NCBI RefSeq assembly: GCF_002775205.1
Contig: NC_036456.1
Span: 27,625,850-27,689,849 of the forward strand
DNA from: Xiphophorus maculatus
Lineage: Eukaryota; Chordata; Actinopteri; Cyprinodontiformes; Poeciliidae
Length of the DNA stretch: 64,000 nucleotides
Reading direction: 5' to 3'
The notes beneath the pieces were generated by a model. The model ran no database searches. It was not told the DNA's origin and saw only the letters and a program-made list of their open reading frames with translations. Positions 22,467 through 34,500 of this stretch are shown piece by piece. Numbering within the stretch: the first letter of the stretch is position 1; each line of letters begins with the position of its first letter. Both the position numbers and the translations under genes were made by a program.

Positions 22467-23175
22467 TGTTGTTAAAGGACTAATAATTACTACAGCATTG
22501 TATGAGTACTAAAAGAAAACTAAAGTCCATGTTATGAAAAAGTGGTAGGAGCTGTAGTTTATGGATAATTACCTTTAATTCTCACACTCTTTAGTCAGAT
22601 ATTAATTTCATTTTTGAACATTTGTCAGTCAAATAAACGAACAGAATCCAGTTTGATTCAAAGAAAATTGAAGCGCTTACACAAATTAGAAATCAGAAAA
22701 CAGTATCTGATATATGCAAATATCTTTGTTAGCAATCTTGGTTTTGCTGTCTTGCCAAAGAACACGTCTCTTGGCATTTGGTTAGGGGAATCTGGGTTTA
22801 AATTCATGAATGTTATATTTTTAGATATCAAATCTTCCTCCAGACTTGGGGTCCCTTTCCATCTCCAGTTCAACAGTTCTCAGGAGCTGTTCCAGAATCA
22901 GTAGTTCTGAAATATCTTTCACATCTTTGGAATCACAAACATATTTGATGTTAAACCCAAAGAGAATCTATGTTGTTAAGAGGAAAATGAGAAACACCTG
23001 AAACAGCAATGCATTCATGATGTCCTGCAGTAAGACTCATTAACAATACATGTGTTGTTGTTTTTTTTTTAAAAGGTGACCTGCTTACAACTTTGGGTAA
23101 CACTTTATTTGATGGGATGTGCATAAGACTGACATGACTGTCATAAACATGACATAATGTCATGTTGGATTTCAG
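22467..23175 (+). other. Intergenic; no gene seen
   Basis: AT-rich. Around 23095-23165 the sequence (GGGTAACACTTTATTTGATG, then repeated GACATGA/GTCATAA steps) looks like the end of a common fish interspersed repeat. I could not delimit it. Confidence 0.4.
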
Positions 23176-24341
23176 ACCCACAAGCAGAACACAATTCAGG
23201 AGAGGAATATACAACCCATTCTCACTCCCAAGGCGTCATATATCGCAGTTCCTCAGTTTACCAGCAGGGGGAAGCAGGGTTTTTGGAGGCCCGTGTAGAG
23301 GCGCCGCTGCATCCTTCCCTCACTCTTTATGTTGACTCCTGTGTTGCTACACTGAAGCCAGACCTTCTCTCACGGCCGAGATACAAGTTTATCTCCAACC
23401 ATGGGTCAGTTTACATAAATCAAAGCAACATTACAATATAATAGCTAAATTTAAAAATCTAAACTTGCCAGCTATGACCCACTGAGGGACAATGAAGGTT
23501 ATTTCTACTCTCTGAATGTGAAATGATTGTCTTTTATGTAACATATTGCATTTGAATTGATTCTATTTGTTGTGGTTTTCATTTTATAATGAAAACTAAC
23601 AAAAACAAGGGACATACAGGCTTAATCTTTATGTTCTTAGCTTTGTAGAGTTAACCATTTAGTTAGCTTAATAATTTAACCAGATATTAATGCGGATGGA
23701 TATTTAAATCCCATATGTGGACCCAAATCTTTTTATGATATTCTTTTGAAGTCTAAACTTGTTTTTGGGTTTAATGTTCCATGAAATAGATTAAATCATT
23801 AAAAGTCCAAACTTTGACATTCACTCTAATGAGGATATTTGTACTTTTTGCTAGAACTTTATAAACCAAATAAATTTTAACACCTTTGCTCTATATGTAG
23901 GATAAAGTTACTGTGTAGCTGCTTGTTTTCCGTTACACAGTACTACAAAGCAAGTATTTTCCAACAAACAATTTTGAAATTTTAGAGGAAGACTTGATCA
24001 TTCTTGTAAGCTGGTATGTTTCTGTAATGTGAGCTGCTCTGTTACAGATGCATGATGGACAGTTTACTGCCAGATTCGTCCTCCAGATTCCTGCCTCGGG
24101 ATCAAGCTAACAGACTTTGCTTTAGCTTCAAAATGTTTAATTTCAACCAAACATCTCCAGAGCAGGTAGATAAACATTTGCTGTTGTAATAATAATGTGA
24201 ACATATATAGCAAACATGTCTTTTTCCCCTGTTAAGGAAATATGATTATTTTAGTGCTTAATACAGTTAATCTTAAAAGATATATGGAACACTCTTATTT
24301 TGAACAGGTTTGTGTTGAGCATTTAAAACTAAACCAGAGGG
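23176..24341 (+). pseudogene. Zona pellucida (ZP3/choriogenin-like) domain fragment, three exons
   Basis: Exon A (about 23176-23404, left edge uncertain) encodes LYVDSCVATLKPDLLSRPRY then KFISNHG. Exon B (24048-24165, acceptor TTACAG, donor GTAGAT) continues CMMDS...SSRFLPRDQANRLCFSF then KMFNFNQTSPEQ. Exon C (24308-24341, donor GTAAGC) reads VCVEHLKLNQR. Phases agree across all junctions. This is the ZP-C half of an egg-coat protein: the conserved cysteines of CVATL and NHGC are present, but the last conserved cysteine (usually in a C-H-L-K context) is replaced. No upstream ZP-N exons, signal peptide or downstream exons are seen, so I treat it as a gene fragment. A functional gene with unseen exons is less likely. 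Confidence 0.75.
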
Positions 24342-25400
24342 GTAAGCATTCAGAGACACAGGAACCAAATGCAGATTAAGGGAGATCTCTCAATGGGACC
24401 CCCACTGTGAGGCCAGGCCACAGGCGAAGCCATAAAATTAGCATTTTCCTTGGGAGACAGAGACTTTAGATTTCTCAGGTATCTGTGAGGTCTTATCTCA
24501 GGTCGTTCTGTACTCAGAATGACCGTGGGAGCCACAGGGGGTCAGGGCCAGCTATCCGCTCTTTTGTCTCGTCAGAAGACAGATGTTCCTTTGATCTTGG
24601 CCGTAGATTGAGGGGAGTTCCAAGTTTCTCTGGGAGCTTCCAGTTGGTCAACAAGAGGAACGCCTAGAATGCATAAATTAAATAGAAAAACACCCACTCA
24701 GTATAAAATTTAGTGTCACCACTGAATTTGCAGAAAGTTGCCATTTTTTTGCTTTTTTTGCATTGGCTCTCTCTCCAAAGACGTCTTTGCTGTTTGTTTG
24801 TCTTTGTTTCGTGTTTGTTTGTCTCCCCTTGTGTGTCTTTATTTTTATGAGAAAAATGCATATCTCTGTTCCTCTGCAGCTTTGTTGTTCATTGCTTTGT
24901 ATGAGATTAAACTCTGTGATCTGTGACGTCAACACGCTTTGTTGTTGCTTTCACTTTAGAGCACGCCGCCACTCGCCGAGGATCCGGGAAAATTAAAGAG
25001 GAAAAGAGCCAAACGTTTTGTCCAAAGCTAGCATTAAATTATCCTCTTTTTTTACACCCCCTAGATGTTCATAAGCTGCCATCTTAGAGCCACTTTGAAA
25101 CAAAAGTCTCCAAGCTGTCATAATAAAGCCTGTTTCTTCCACAAACCCACATTCAGGTCACTGAGCTGTTTATAATATTTAGTTTAGTCTAACTTCTTTA
25201 TTCTTTCTCAGTTCAGCCTAAAATCTGCCAGTGTATATGTATTTTGTTGAAAGATGCTTTTGGAGATTTTTTTTTTCTGTTATTCAGATGGTGGTCAATA
25301 GAGGGAGACAGCGCTCTGTGTGAATGCTGCAACACTGACTGCTCAGGACTGGCTGGAGTGAAGAATCACGGCCATCCAGAGACAGGTTACTGAACGCTTC
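24342..25400 (+). other. Intergenic; no gene seen
   Basis: Moderately GC-rich 24340-24660, then T-rich. It has an LTR-like base composition but no TG...CA ends with a target duplication that I could find. Reading frames here have no recognisable motif. Confidence 0.4.
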
Positions 25401-25407
25401 ATAAAAT

Positions 25408-25767
25408 AACAAGCGACACGAGATGCGACGGCACCGACTGTCTCCTCAGCGCGGCGTACCCGCCAATGACCTCGCTCACAGCCAGGAGGAGGAAATCATG
25501 TCCCTGCAGATGAAGCACTCTGAGCACGACGCTCACCACGACCTGGAGCCCCTTCGACCACATGACATCCTGCGACCCGCCTGCCCGCCCGACTACACGC
25601 TGGCGCTGCGCCGGGCTCCGGACGATGTGCCTTTGATGATGCCCAACACCATCACTATGATCCCAAGCACCATCACCAGCATGCAGCCTCTTCATGCCTT
25701 CAACACCTTCCCCTCCACCGGCCACAACAACACCCTGCCACACCCCCACTCCACCACAAGGGTATAG
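25408..25767 (+). pseudogene. Orphan neuroligin cytoplasmic-tail fragment (neuroligin-2-like)
   Basis: An open frame of about 119 codons matches the intracellular C-terminus of neuroligins. It starts with the juxtamembrane basic stretch ([15 protein letters not shown]) and continues with [27 protein letters not shown] and [11 protein letters not shown] follow. It ends [14 protein letters not shown], the PDZ-binding terminus, and TAG at 25765. The wording [20 protein letters not shown] is closest to neuroligin-2 as I know it. No transmembrane segment or esterase-like ectodomain precedes it; a TAA lies three codons upstream of the homology and sequence further left is unrelated. It is therefore a partial copy, notably without stops or frameshifts, so either young or constrained. 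Retention as the end of an unseen spliced gene is a less likely alternative. Confidence 0.8.
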
Positions 25768-26245
25768 TAGGGACTGGCCCACCCAGCACCACCTAAAGAC
25801 AGGGAGTACTGGATCTCCTACTGATCTAGAAGGGAGGCCTGTGGTTGAGGGCCTTCATTCTGTTCTTACATTCACTTGTTTCTCAAAAAGGGACTCCACC
25901 TCCTCCATCATGTGCTGTACAGCTTAGCAGGAGACATAATGAACTAAAATGAACTGCATTGGAGCAGATGATCAGCTAGGAGGTGACGTCGATCTTTCAG
26001 ACATACCTTTTCCCAGGAGGGTGCACAGTTTCCAGTCTAAAGAAAATTTCATTATGGGTCCGTTAGCAGAGCAGGAACACGTGGTAGCTAACATGGCTGA
26101 CAGGAGTCACCGTTGCTGTCTTTGAACATGCGCTAGCTTTAGCTTGTTTTTATTTTTCATTTTCTTACCGCCTGGTGGTTGGGGAGGGCTGGAAACGGGT
26201 TAATAGGCCAAGCAGCTGCTCCAGGCTGAGATTTTATAAACTACT

Positions 26246-27219
26246 TGTAACCGGGTGGATTATTAGTTTAAATTGTGCTTACATAGAATGGTTGTAAATT
26301 CCCATAGAAGGCGGGTCTTTGAACGCATCATGCCCCGTGTCCCCGCCTCCACTTTCATGTCGCAGCGGTGTTGGGCTCATTAGCATATATAGGCACCAGG
26401 TGTGCCAGCCAAAGACAGGAGTCGGGTCCATTGTGGCAGCAGTTTGATCCGTTGGCTGGCGCCGTGCTCGATGAGCTGCTACACCAGGGTTTGCACATTG
26501 TGGTAAATGGATTTTTGTCACCTTTGTCTGGTTCTGGGTAATGTTGAGTTGCTTTTTATAATGTTGACACTGACCTTTTTAACTGCTTTTTAGGATTCAT
26601 TTTAGTGGCTGTTTCACTGTAAGCATTTGAAAGTAGCTGTTGGGAGGCCGATTAAGGTACTACTTTTTCATCTTACCTTATATCGCTGTATTATTGTCAG
26701 CAGATACCTTATTGTCATTGGTATTGCAGGAGGCTGACATTGCATATTATGCTCTCACCAAGGCGCGATTTTTCTCGGTGTTTCAGTTAAGTGGCTAACT
26801 AGATTATCCTCTAGAGCTGGAGGTGTAGCAAAGCACCACAGAACCAAAACCAGAGTTTATATTCCTTCTTTTAATGAATTAGCTAATGGGAGGTTTATTC
26901 TTTTCTTTTGTGTAATATTATTTTGTGTGATTAATTTGGGTTCTATTAGTTTGGTTTGCAGTGTTTTGTGTGTCTTAGATTGCTCTCTGTGCTAAATTAG
27001 GTCTTAATTAGAATAATAAAGTATATTTTAATATTGTGAAGGGGAGTATAAATAAAATATATTTTTGTATGCTATTCGTTTCATCATTTCGAGCCAGACT
27101 TACTTGAGTATTTTTAATTGGGAAACCCTAGACTACTTAAATAGATTTGAGAGGTCTACTAGTTGGCTTTAGGGCCACGCCCTCGGGCATGATCCGGGGT
27201 GCTTTCCCCCCGTGTTACA
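26246..27219 (+). mobile_element. Solo LTR (974 bp) with 4-bp target duplication
   Basis: It begins TGTAAC and ends GTTACA, and is flanked by TACT on both sides (26242-26245, 27220-27223). It contains a TATA-like ATATATAGG near 26382-26390 and AATAAA near 27017, which suggests plus-strand orientation. No internal coding region remains. It is interpreted as the product of LTR-LTR recombination; superfamily unassigned. Confidence 0.75.
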
Positions 27220-27223
27220 TACT

Positions 27224-29654
27224 GAACGGGAAATGTGCACAATGCAAATCACATGAGTGGACAAAGTCTGCAGATCAGGACCCAACAAGATAAACGGACA
27301 TGCTGTGGCCAAGAGGAGGATGAAGGAAAAACTCGCACAGCCTTAAATGTTGAAATTTGAACCAGAAGAGAAAACAAGCTGATCAAAAGAAGATTAAAAA
27401 CATACAAAGACTCTTTCTGTCTGAATTATTAGCCAGGAGGACGACCTGCTAATCTGTCAAAATATGAACTCTTTTGTTCTCACTCCTGTGGACTAAGGAG
27501 GTGGTAACAGGTTGTGAAGTCGATCCGATCACAGCAGCTGGGAAGAAAACATTAGTCCTGGGTGTGGTGGTTTGTTTTATATGTTAGCACTAGAGGGCGC
27601 CATTGTGGCAGATTTCATTCAGTCCAGAGGAACGGAAGACAAACAGTCCTGGTGGGAGGATCGATGGAGATACACAACATCTGGATCAGGATCAAAACTG
27701 TACATTTTTAAGTGTAAGAATCAAACAGATGAAATATTTGTAAATATTAAGTTTCTTGTTTTGTTTTGTTTTGGTTTTTTTGGGGGGGTGGATGAATGAT
27801 ATGCTTATTTGGTGACGACAAAAGACAACAGGTGCAGTTTGCAATGAAAACAAATCAAAGCAAGGAAATGAGTATTCACTCATAATCAACAGGAAAAGAT
27901 TTAGTTTTTAAACTTTTGACAGACCATCGTCATGTAGATATGCTGTAGCATCATGATTCAACCTGAATCAGGAAAGTTTCTGTAGCAGAATTTTACTAAA
28001 AGCCTCACACAACAAAAACCCCAAAATCCTGAAAACATGACAAAATAGTCCAAGTCTGAATTATCTGCATGGGATTTTTTTTATTTATGAAACTTTTCAT
28101 TGTTAAATATTCTTTTCATAACCACGTAACCATTTTAACTACTGAATTACTACAACTTTAAAGTCAAACAGCGCCTATAAATTTAACCTTTTTTCACTAA
28201 TTTGATCCCATTTCAAACAGTCCTATAGCAACAAATTCACTTTATGAAATATAATATTGTCATGTAGCGGTGTTTCATGTAGCTGCTTATTTATGTGTGG
28301 GAAACATGTTAGGGCTTTAACACCATCTGATGCCTCATGAGATCACAGAGGTGGTCCAACTTTTTGATTTGTGTTGGTTTGTTCTAGTTAAAGTTCCTCC
28401 TATAGTGAAGTGATGCAGCAGAAAGGTTGATGAGAAAATGGACATTGTATCAGATTGGACCTTATATCAGTTCAGATGGGCATCAAATCAAATCTTTCAA
28501 CAAATATTCAAGTGATGCAAACTGGGTCTCCATAAATAATCTGCACCTGTTGTCTTGCATTTTATATTCTATGTTGAATTCAGAAACCCAAGACTTGAGA
28601 TGAACAAATCTGTTAAATAATGGAAAATAAAAAAAGATTAAAAAAGGAAAGTGAAATCATATAAATAAATGAGGTGATGATATTTCTGTTACTTTAGAAG
28701 TTATTATACACTGTATGCTGTGATTCTGATCTGGGAACATTAAAGACATTCATAGCCAGACTGCAGTCTGTGTCTCTTTTTTTGACATAATGCAAAACTG
28801 GAACAAATTTGAAAGCTGTCTGGATATTTCATAAAATAATAAAGTACATTAAAAGTACCAGTTAATTTAAGAACAGCTTTATAATTTTTTATAATTTGAC
28901 ATCCATATTTTTTCAGCTCAGTTCTAAGCCCTGGTGTAATTAATAACTATGGGGTTTTTGTACACTTTTTGTTTTGCTCATAGATGCATTTATTTAGCTT
29001 TAAGTTTTTATCTTTTCTAGATTGTTTTTCCCATAAGCCTCTTTACTTCCATGTGTTTTTTATATTTTTGTGCCTTCTGTTTTTCCTTTATTTATTTCTG
29101 CCTCATTATGTAAGTGAAGATCAGGTGTGTTAAGGTGCCAAGTTCTGCCTGTGGGTGGGTTCGCATTTTAAGTCATTTATATATATATATATTAGCATCA
29201 GATTAGGCATGTATGTATTCTATTGTACACGATTTTATCAACATATGTTGTTAATGTAGTAAATAATTATGGTGATGGCCTTGACCTCTACATAGCAGAA
29301 TAACACTGACTGACTAACTTGAAACAAATACAGTAGTTGTTACTCATATTTTCAACTATATGATTACAAAAATTTAAACATTTCTGCAATATGTGACATA
29401 AATCTAGCACCTTCACTTTATCAGATTTAGGTTAGAAAGATGTATAGTCAGACTGTAGCATGCATTATTCATATATTATTTGTCATTTAATGGATTCTGG
29501 CAGTTAAAACCTGGTTGTCCTCTGGGTGGTAATGCTTTCTTCCAGATTTCCACCAGAGGGCGTCATAACAGAAGTACCTGAAAGGTGGATCTCCACACCG
29601 CTCATATCTTTATGCAGCGAAGCAACAGTCCTGAGCTACAGGACTTTTCCAGAC
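27224..29654 (+). other. Intergenic; no gene seen
   Basis: AT-rich, with short runs ((AT)n at about 29182-29195, poly(G)/poly(T) at 27775-27790). Reading frames lack motifs and splice support. Confidence 0.5.
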
Positions 29655-29911
29655 CAGTGGTTCCCAAAGTGTGGGGGAAGCAGTATGGATGAATGGGAAA
29701 CAAAACAGTTACACAAATGTGTTTTACTGTAAAGATGGTTTGTAATGTGTTTTGTTGCAACCTGAAGTGTGAAATAAACTTCAGTGAAACAAAATATGTG
29801 TATAGGTTTATGTCTGGAACGATGTGTGTGCCCAGTTGATTTTTTTTTCTTTTTTGTGGGGGATTTTATTGTAATCCATAGGGGGGCCCAGAAAATCTTT
29901 GGAAACCACTG
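29655..29911. mobile_element. hAT-type MITE
   Basis: Terminal inverted repeats CAGTGGTTCCCAAAG (29655) and CAGTGGTTTCCAAAG (reverse complement ending 29911) enclose 257 bp. The flanks TTCCAGAC (29647-29654) and CTTCAGAC (29912-29919) are an 8-bp hAT target duplication with two mismatches. No transposase. Confidence 0.8.
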
Positions 29912-29919
29912 CTTCAGAC

Positions 29920-31598
29920 CATCCCATTATTTTCATTATTCTTTTCAATAAATCTTATTGTTCTTTGAAGAACTTTTTTGCAGAAAAATAAATATGACAC
30001 CTTGTTTGTTTGGCCAAGATCCATCTTTTTTAACCAGATGAAAACCTGTTAAATGACTAAAAAAGGGTTCTTTTGATGTGTGGAATTAAAAAAATGTTTT
30101 TAAAAATCGCACACAAAGGTCGGACTCCCTAATATAGAACAGGAACGAAGTTATTTCTGGTACATCTGTTCTGCAGCACCATCTTGTCAAATAAGCAAAT
30201 TGCTTATTTTCATGTTTGCTTTGATTGTCAAACTCTTTGATAATAAAAAAGTTTTATTGTCAAAGAAATGTGGGGTATGAACATTTTTTATATATATATT
30301 TAAGGAAGGTCACTCTATTTCATTTTCCCCTAGAAGAAGTGGGCGATCCAAATTTAGTGTAAATGAAGATGTTTAAAGTCATGCAGTTTTCCTTAGTAGA
30401 AATGGTATATAGAACATACTAGTTATGAGGACTATATTAAATAAACAACCTACTTGCATATTTGCTGGAAACATTGTACTTACATTTTTTGACGTAGTCA
30501 TTAACATCCCACAGACTAAAACATGGTATATGTGATAGTGCTTAAAAGCTGCATTGATACATTAAAAAATATTAACATTCAGTAATACAGGAAATTATTA
30601 AGTGATTTGTAAGTAAATTAAAAAAATCATTATTGGATTTGGTAAGATGCACCTTAAAAGCACCTTGAATTTTTCTTTGTTGAATTTAGAAACTCAAAAG
30701 TCATACTAAACATGTCCAAATCATTAATTTTTTTTCAGTTTACAAGTTATATTCTACATATTATAATTCTGAAATTAAACACAGCCATTTCAGAGATTCT
30801 GTTTATTTAGTCTTTTAACAGAACAATGCAACTAATATATAATGTTACATATCCATAATTGCTAATGCCTTTATATAAAATACAAAACAAAGTTGTTCAA
30901 GGGAGTCACATATTTTAATTACTCAACAGATAACTATTTAACATTGTCTTTTTATAACTCTCCCATTTTATCTTGGCACAAGGAAAATATACGTCACTAG
31001 TGCAGAGAAACAAACACTTCAAAGTGGCAGAGTAAATAACATGTTCATCTATCTAAATTCTAATCAATAAGCATGATATACCATTACAACATAAAGAATG
31101 AATACAAAGCAGATAATATATGTTATAGCACATAAAATTGTCAACGACTTAGATATTTTAGAAATGAAATGATATATTTTCTCCATACATCACAAAATAA
31201 AATCACCTTAGCTGTCTCTCCAGAGACATGTCTTCAGCTCATTTTGAACAACCTGGTTTATTTCCATAACTTTAAAAATATCCAGGAAGATTTAGCAATT
31301 AAATCACATTAGTATATTTGCAAAAGAAAAAAAACACACATTAAAGTAAATAAGAAAAATATGCACCATCAGATAAGACCAGGTCATGATTGGTTTGAGA
31401 TTTTTAAAATTAGGTAACAAGACAAAATTAAAAAGTCATGACTAAAAGTGACTTCTACCTACTTGATACTGGTAAAACTGCATTTTAGTGAGGAAGACCA
31501 ATGACTCTAAATTTAGTTAAACACAACAATTCAGCTGAGTTTATATTTAAATATTTATTAACAACATGTGTAAATCTGTCAACATGGATTCTGTTATC
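29920..31598 (+). other. Intergenic and probable 3' flank of the VLIG gene; no gene seen
   Basis: Strongly AT-rich. A minus-strand AATAAA at 31554-31559, 40 bp after the VLIG stop, could be its polyadenylation signal, but this would make a very short 3' UTR; other AATAAA sites lie further on. Confidence 0.4.
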
Positions 31599-34500
31599 TC
31601 ACTTGATGCTAAATGACTCTTTGAGACTTTCTGCTGCTTGTTTATAGGTGACATTTTTCCATGCCTCAGGAATTTTAGCAGATTTGGCTTTATATGCTTT
31701 AGCAAAGTCATCATTGTACTTTGTCATTACATATTTCCAGTAGTTTGAAGCCTCAAGACTGACATCTGGTACAATTTTCCAGGCTCGGAATATTTTTTTA
31801 TAAAGCTTATAAGGGTGAGATGTATAATTAGTCTCATGACAACGGAAATTCCTGTCAGTGATTACAAGAGAAGAGCAGATATTGGTTACAAGTTTACTTG
31901 AGGAAACAAACCTGTAGCTACCCAAACCTGTTGGCCGATGCAGTGAAGCCCAATGTTCAGTGTGTTCCTTTCCTCCTGCCTCACAGGGAGATTTACAAAA
32001 TGGACACTGTCTGCCACAGCCAATTAGTTTGGTGAAAAGCTCATTCTGTGGCTTTAAATGGAGACTTTGCAGTTTTTCAAAGAATTGTTTTTTCTTAAAT
32101 ATTTTTGTAAGACTGTGTCCCATCTCAGTAACAGATTCTTTGAGTGACAGAGCAAACTGCTCCCAGTCAGCATTGTTTAGGATCATAAAGGCACCAAGAG
32201 CATCCTGGGGAATGATTAGTTTATCTCCCAGTTCTTTGCAGATATCCTCAACAAATTTCCTCAAGTTGACACAGTCTTTCTGTTTTGCCTTGTCGACTGC
32301 GTCAGTTATCCAGATGATGCTTGATTTTATATGCTGCTCCTCAAATGCATTTGTTGTAGCTTCATTTGAGAAATGTTCCAACATTTCATTGAGGATCCAA
32401 TCTTTTACATATTTTTCATATGAGAGAATGAATCTCAAATAGCGCTCAAATTTATCCTTTAATAGCAAATCCAATAAAATGGAATACTGGAAGAATATTC
32501 TTGTGCTGAACTTTTGGTTTGTTAACATTTCATCAATGATGTCTGGTCCCAGGGAACGGTTGACATAATCTTCAACTGCTGGTTTCAAACATTTGTCGGT
32601 GAATTCTTGAGCCTTTTTCTCACATTGGTCTTTTTTCTGGAAAACATCTTTGAAATCAGCACAAAACTTTTCCTTGTTTTGATCAAAACATGTCGCAGGA
32701 TCATTCTCATGTAGAAAATGCTCATGCATTGTCTGAAACTCTCTTGCTGCAAATCCACAGATGTGCTGTTTAAGAGAAACTTCAAAGTCAACATTTGTGT
32801 TCACCGTTTTCATTTTGAGCATTTCATCAATGATATGAAGAATCTCCTCAGTGTAAGTGTCATGGTAATTAGTTTTTTTTTCAATTTTCTCAGTTACAAA
32901 CTGAGTGCAAGCATCTATGATGTTGTCTGCCAATTTCTGAATTTCCAACAAGTAATCCTTACGGAAAAGAAACTTCTTCACTTTGTGTCTTGCTCTGTCC
33001 ATAAAGGCTTCAGGATTGTATTTGAATGGCTCTCTTCCACAATCTTGCAATTTTTTTGCATTTAGTAATTCCCTTGCATAACCTCCTTTCATTGAGAGAT
33101 TGGCTGCCAGATGGTGGAGGACACTGCTGCTGATGTCCTTGACACTTAATTTTGAAAAAGATAATTCATTTTCAGTCTCACTCCAAATCTTGGCAAATTC
33201 ATCATCCAGTTCTTCTTCAGTCATTTGAATGGACTTCCTGCGACATTTTTCAATGAGCTGATGCACCTGATTTTCTAATTTTTTTGTATGGTTCTCCTTG
33301 ATTTTATCGAGTTCTGCCATTCCTCGTCTTATGTCAACTGCTGCTATCACCTGATTAACAACAGAGTTTTCTATTTCTCGTCGAAGGCTCTTCGTACTGT
33401 TTGCAAAATCTTCTCTGTATCCTTCAACCAGATAAACATGACCCTCTGACTGCTCAAAGTAATTTTTCAAGTTTTCGAGCAGCTTTGTCTCCCACTTGGT
33501 CAGCTCTGTGGTTGCTTCACTTTTCAACACAATGATGAATTCATTCATGTCAGATATTTCAGATTTTGCAGCAGCGGTACCAAAATTGGAAATTCTTGTC
33601 TCTGCTGTGGTAACCCATTTGTACATTTCCTTTTTGAACTCCCACTCCCATTGGTTGTACTCTGTGCAGAGCCTCATGTAAGCATCAGCCACCAGGCTGT
33701 TTCTGAAGCTGAAGATGAAGTTTTCATGTTTTACTGCGTTCCACAGGCTGGTTATCCACTCTGTGAACTCCAAGATGTTATTAGAAGTTGACTCACACTT
33801 TCCCAGCTGTTGGATGATGTTTTTCTTGAGTTCATAGACAGTCTCACTGTATCCTGCATTGACTGGAGCCATTGGTGGGTTTCCATTCCAGAGTCCAGGA
33901 ATGTAGCAGTTCCCAGTGTCTGGATTATACTCCATCACATCAGTGAAGCTCTTGTATTCCTCTTTCTTCTCCATTTTAGCTGCAGCCTGGGTCATCTCAT
34001 TCAGCTGTTCTAACAGCAGCTTCCTGTCTCTCAGGTTCTTCTCATGAGCTGAAACATCAGAAACGTTCTGGTGAACAAACTGACATTGAGGCTTTTTGCC
34101 GACCTCCTTCATCCTGAGGAAAGCATGCACCACTATCTGCAGGATGTCTTTCATCTCTGTTGAATTCTCCATTGCAATATTGATAATGGTGATGTCACTC
34201 AGACCAACAACAAGTGTTGCCAGCTCATTGTCATGCTCATGGCTGTTGTCCAGCTGTGCTAGCTCTGGTGACTTTAAGCCTTCAGTGTCGATGATCATCA
34301 TGAAGTCACAGTTGAGAACTTTCTTGAAGTCTTCATTGACTTTGATGAGCAGCATGAAGGCACCTCTAGTGCATCGACCACTGCTGACTGCAAACTGAAC
34401 TCCAAACATGGTGTTAAGGAGAGTGGACTTCCCTGTGCTCTGAACTCCAAGAACTGTGACGACCAGGATCTTGTTCTTTGGAGACACCAAGTCATTGAGC

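Noticed and set aside
24678-24996. Overlapping frames on both strands
   Set aside because: T/G-rich low-complexity sequence without motif or splice support.
25399-25782. 127-codon minus-strand frame
   Set aside because: Antisense of the GC-rich neuroligin fragment.
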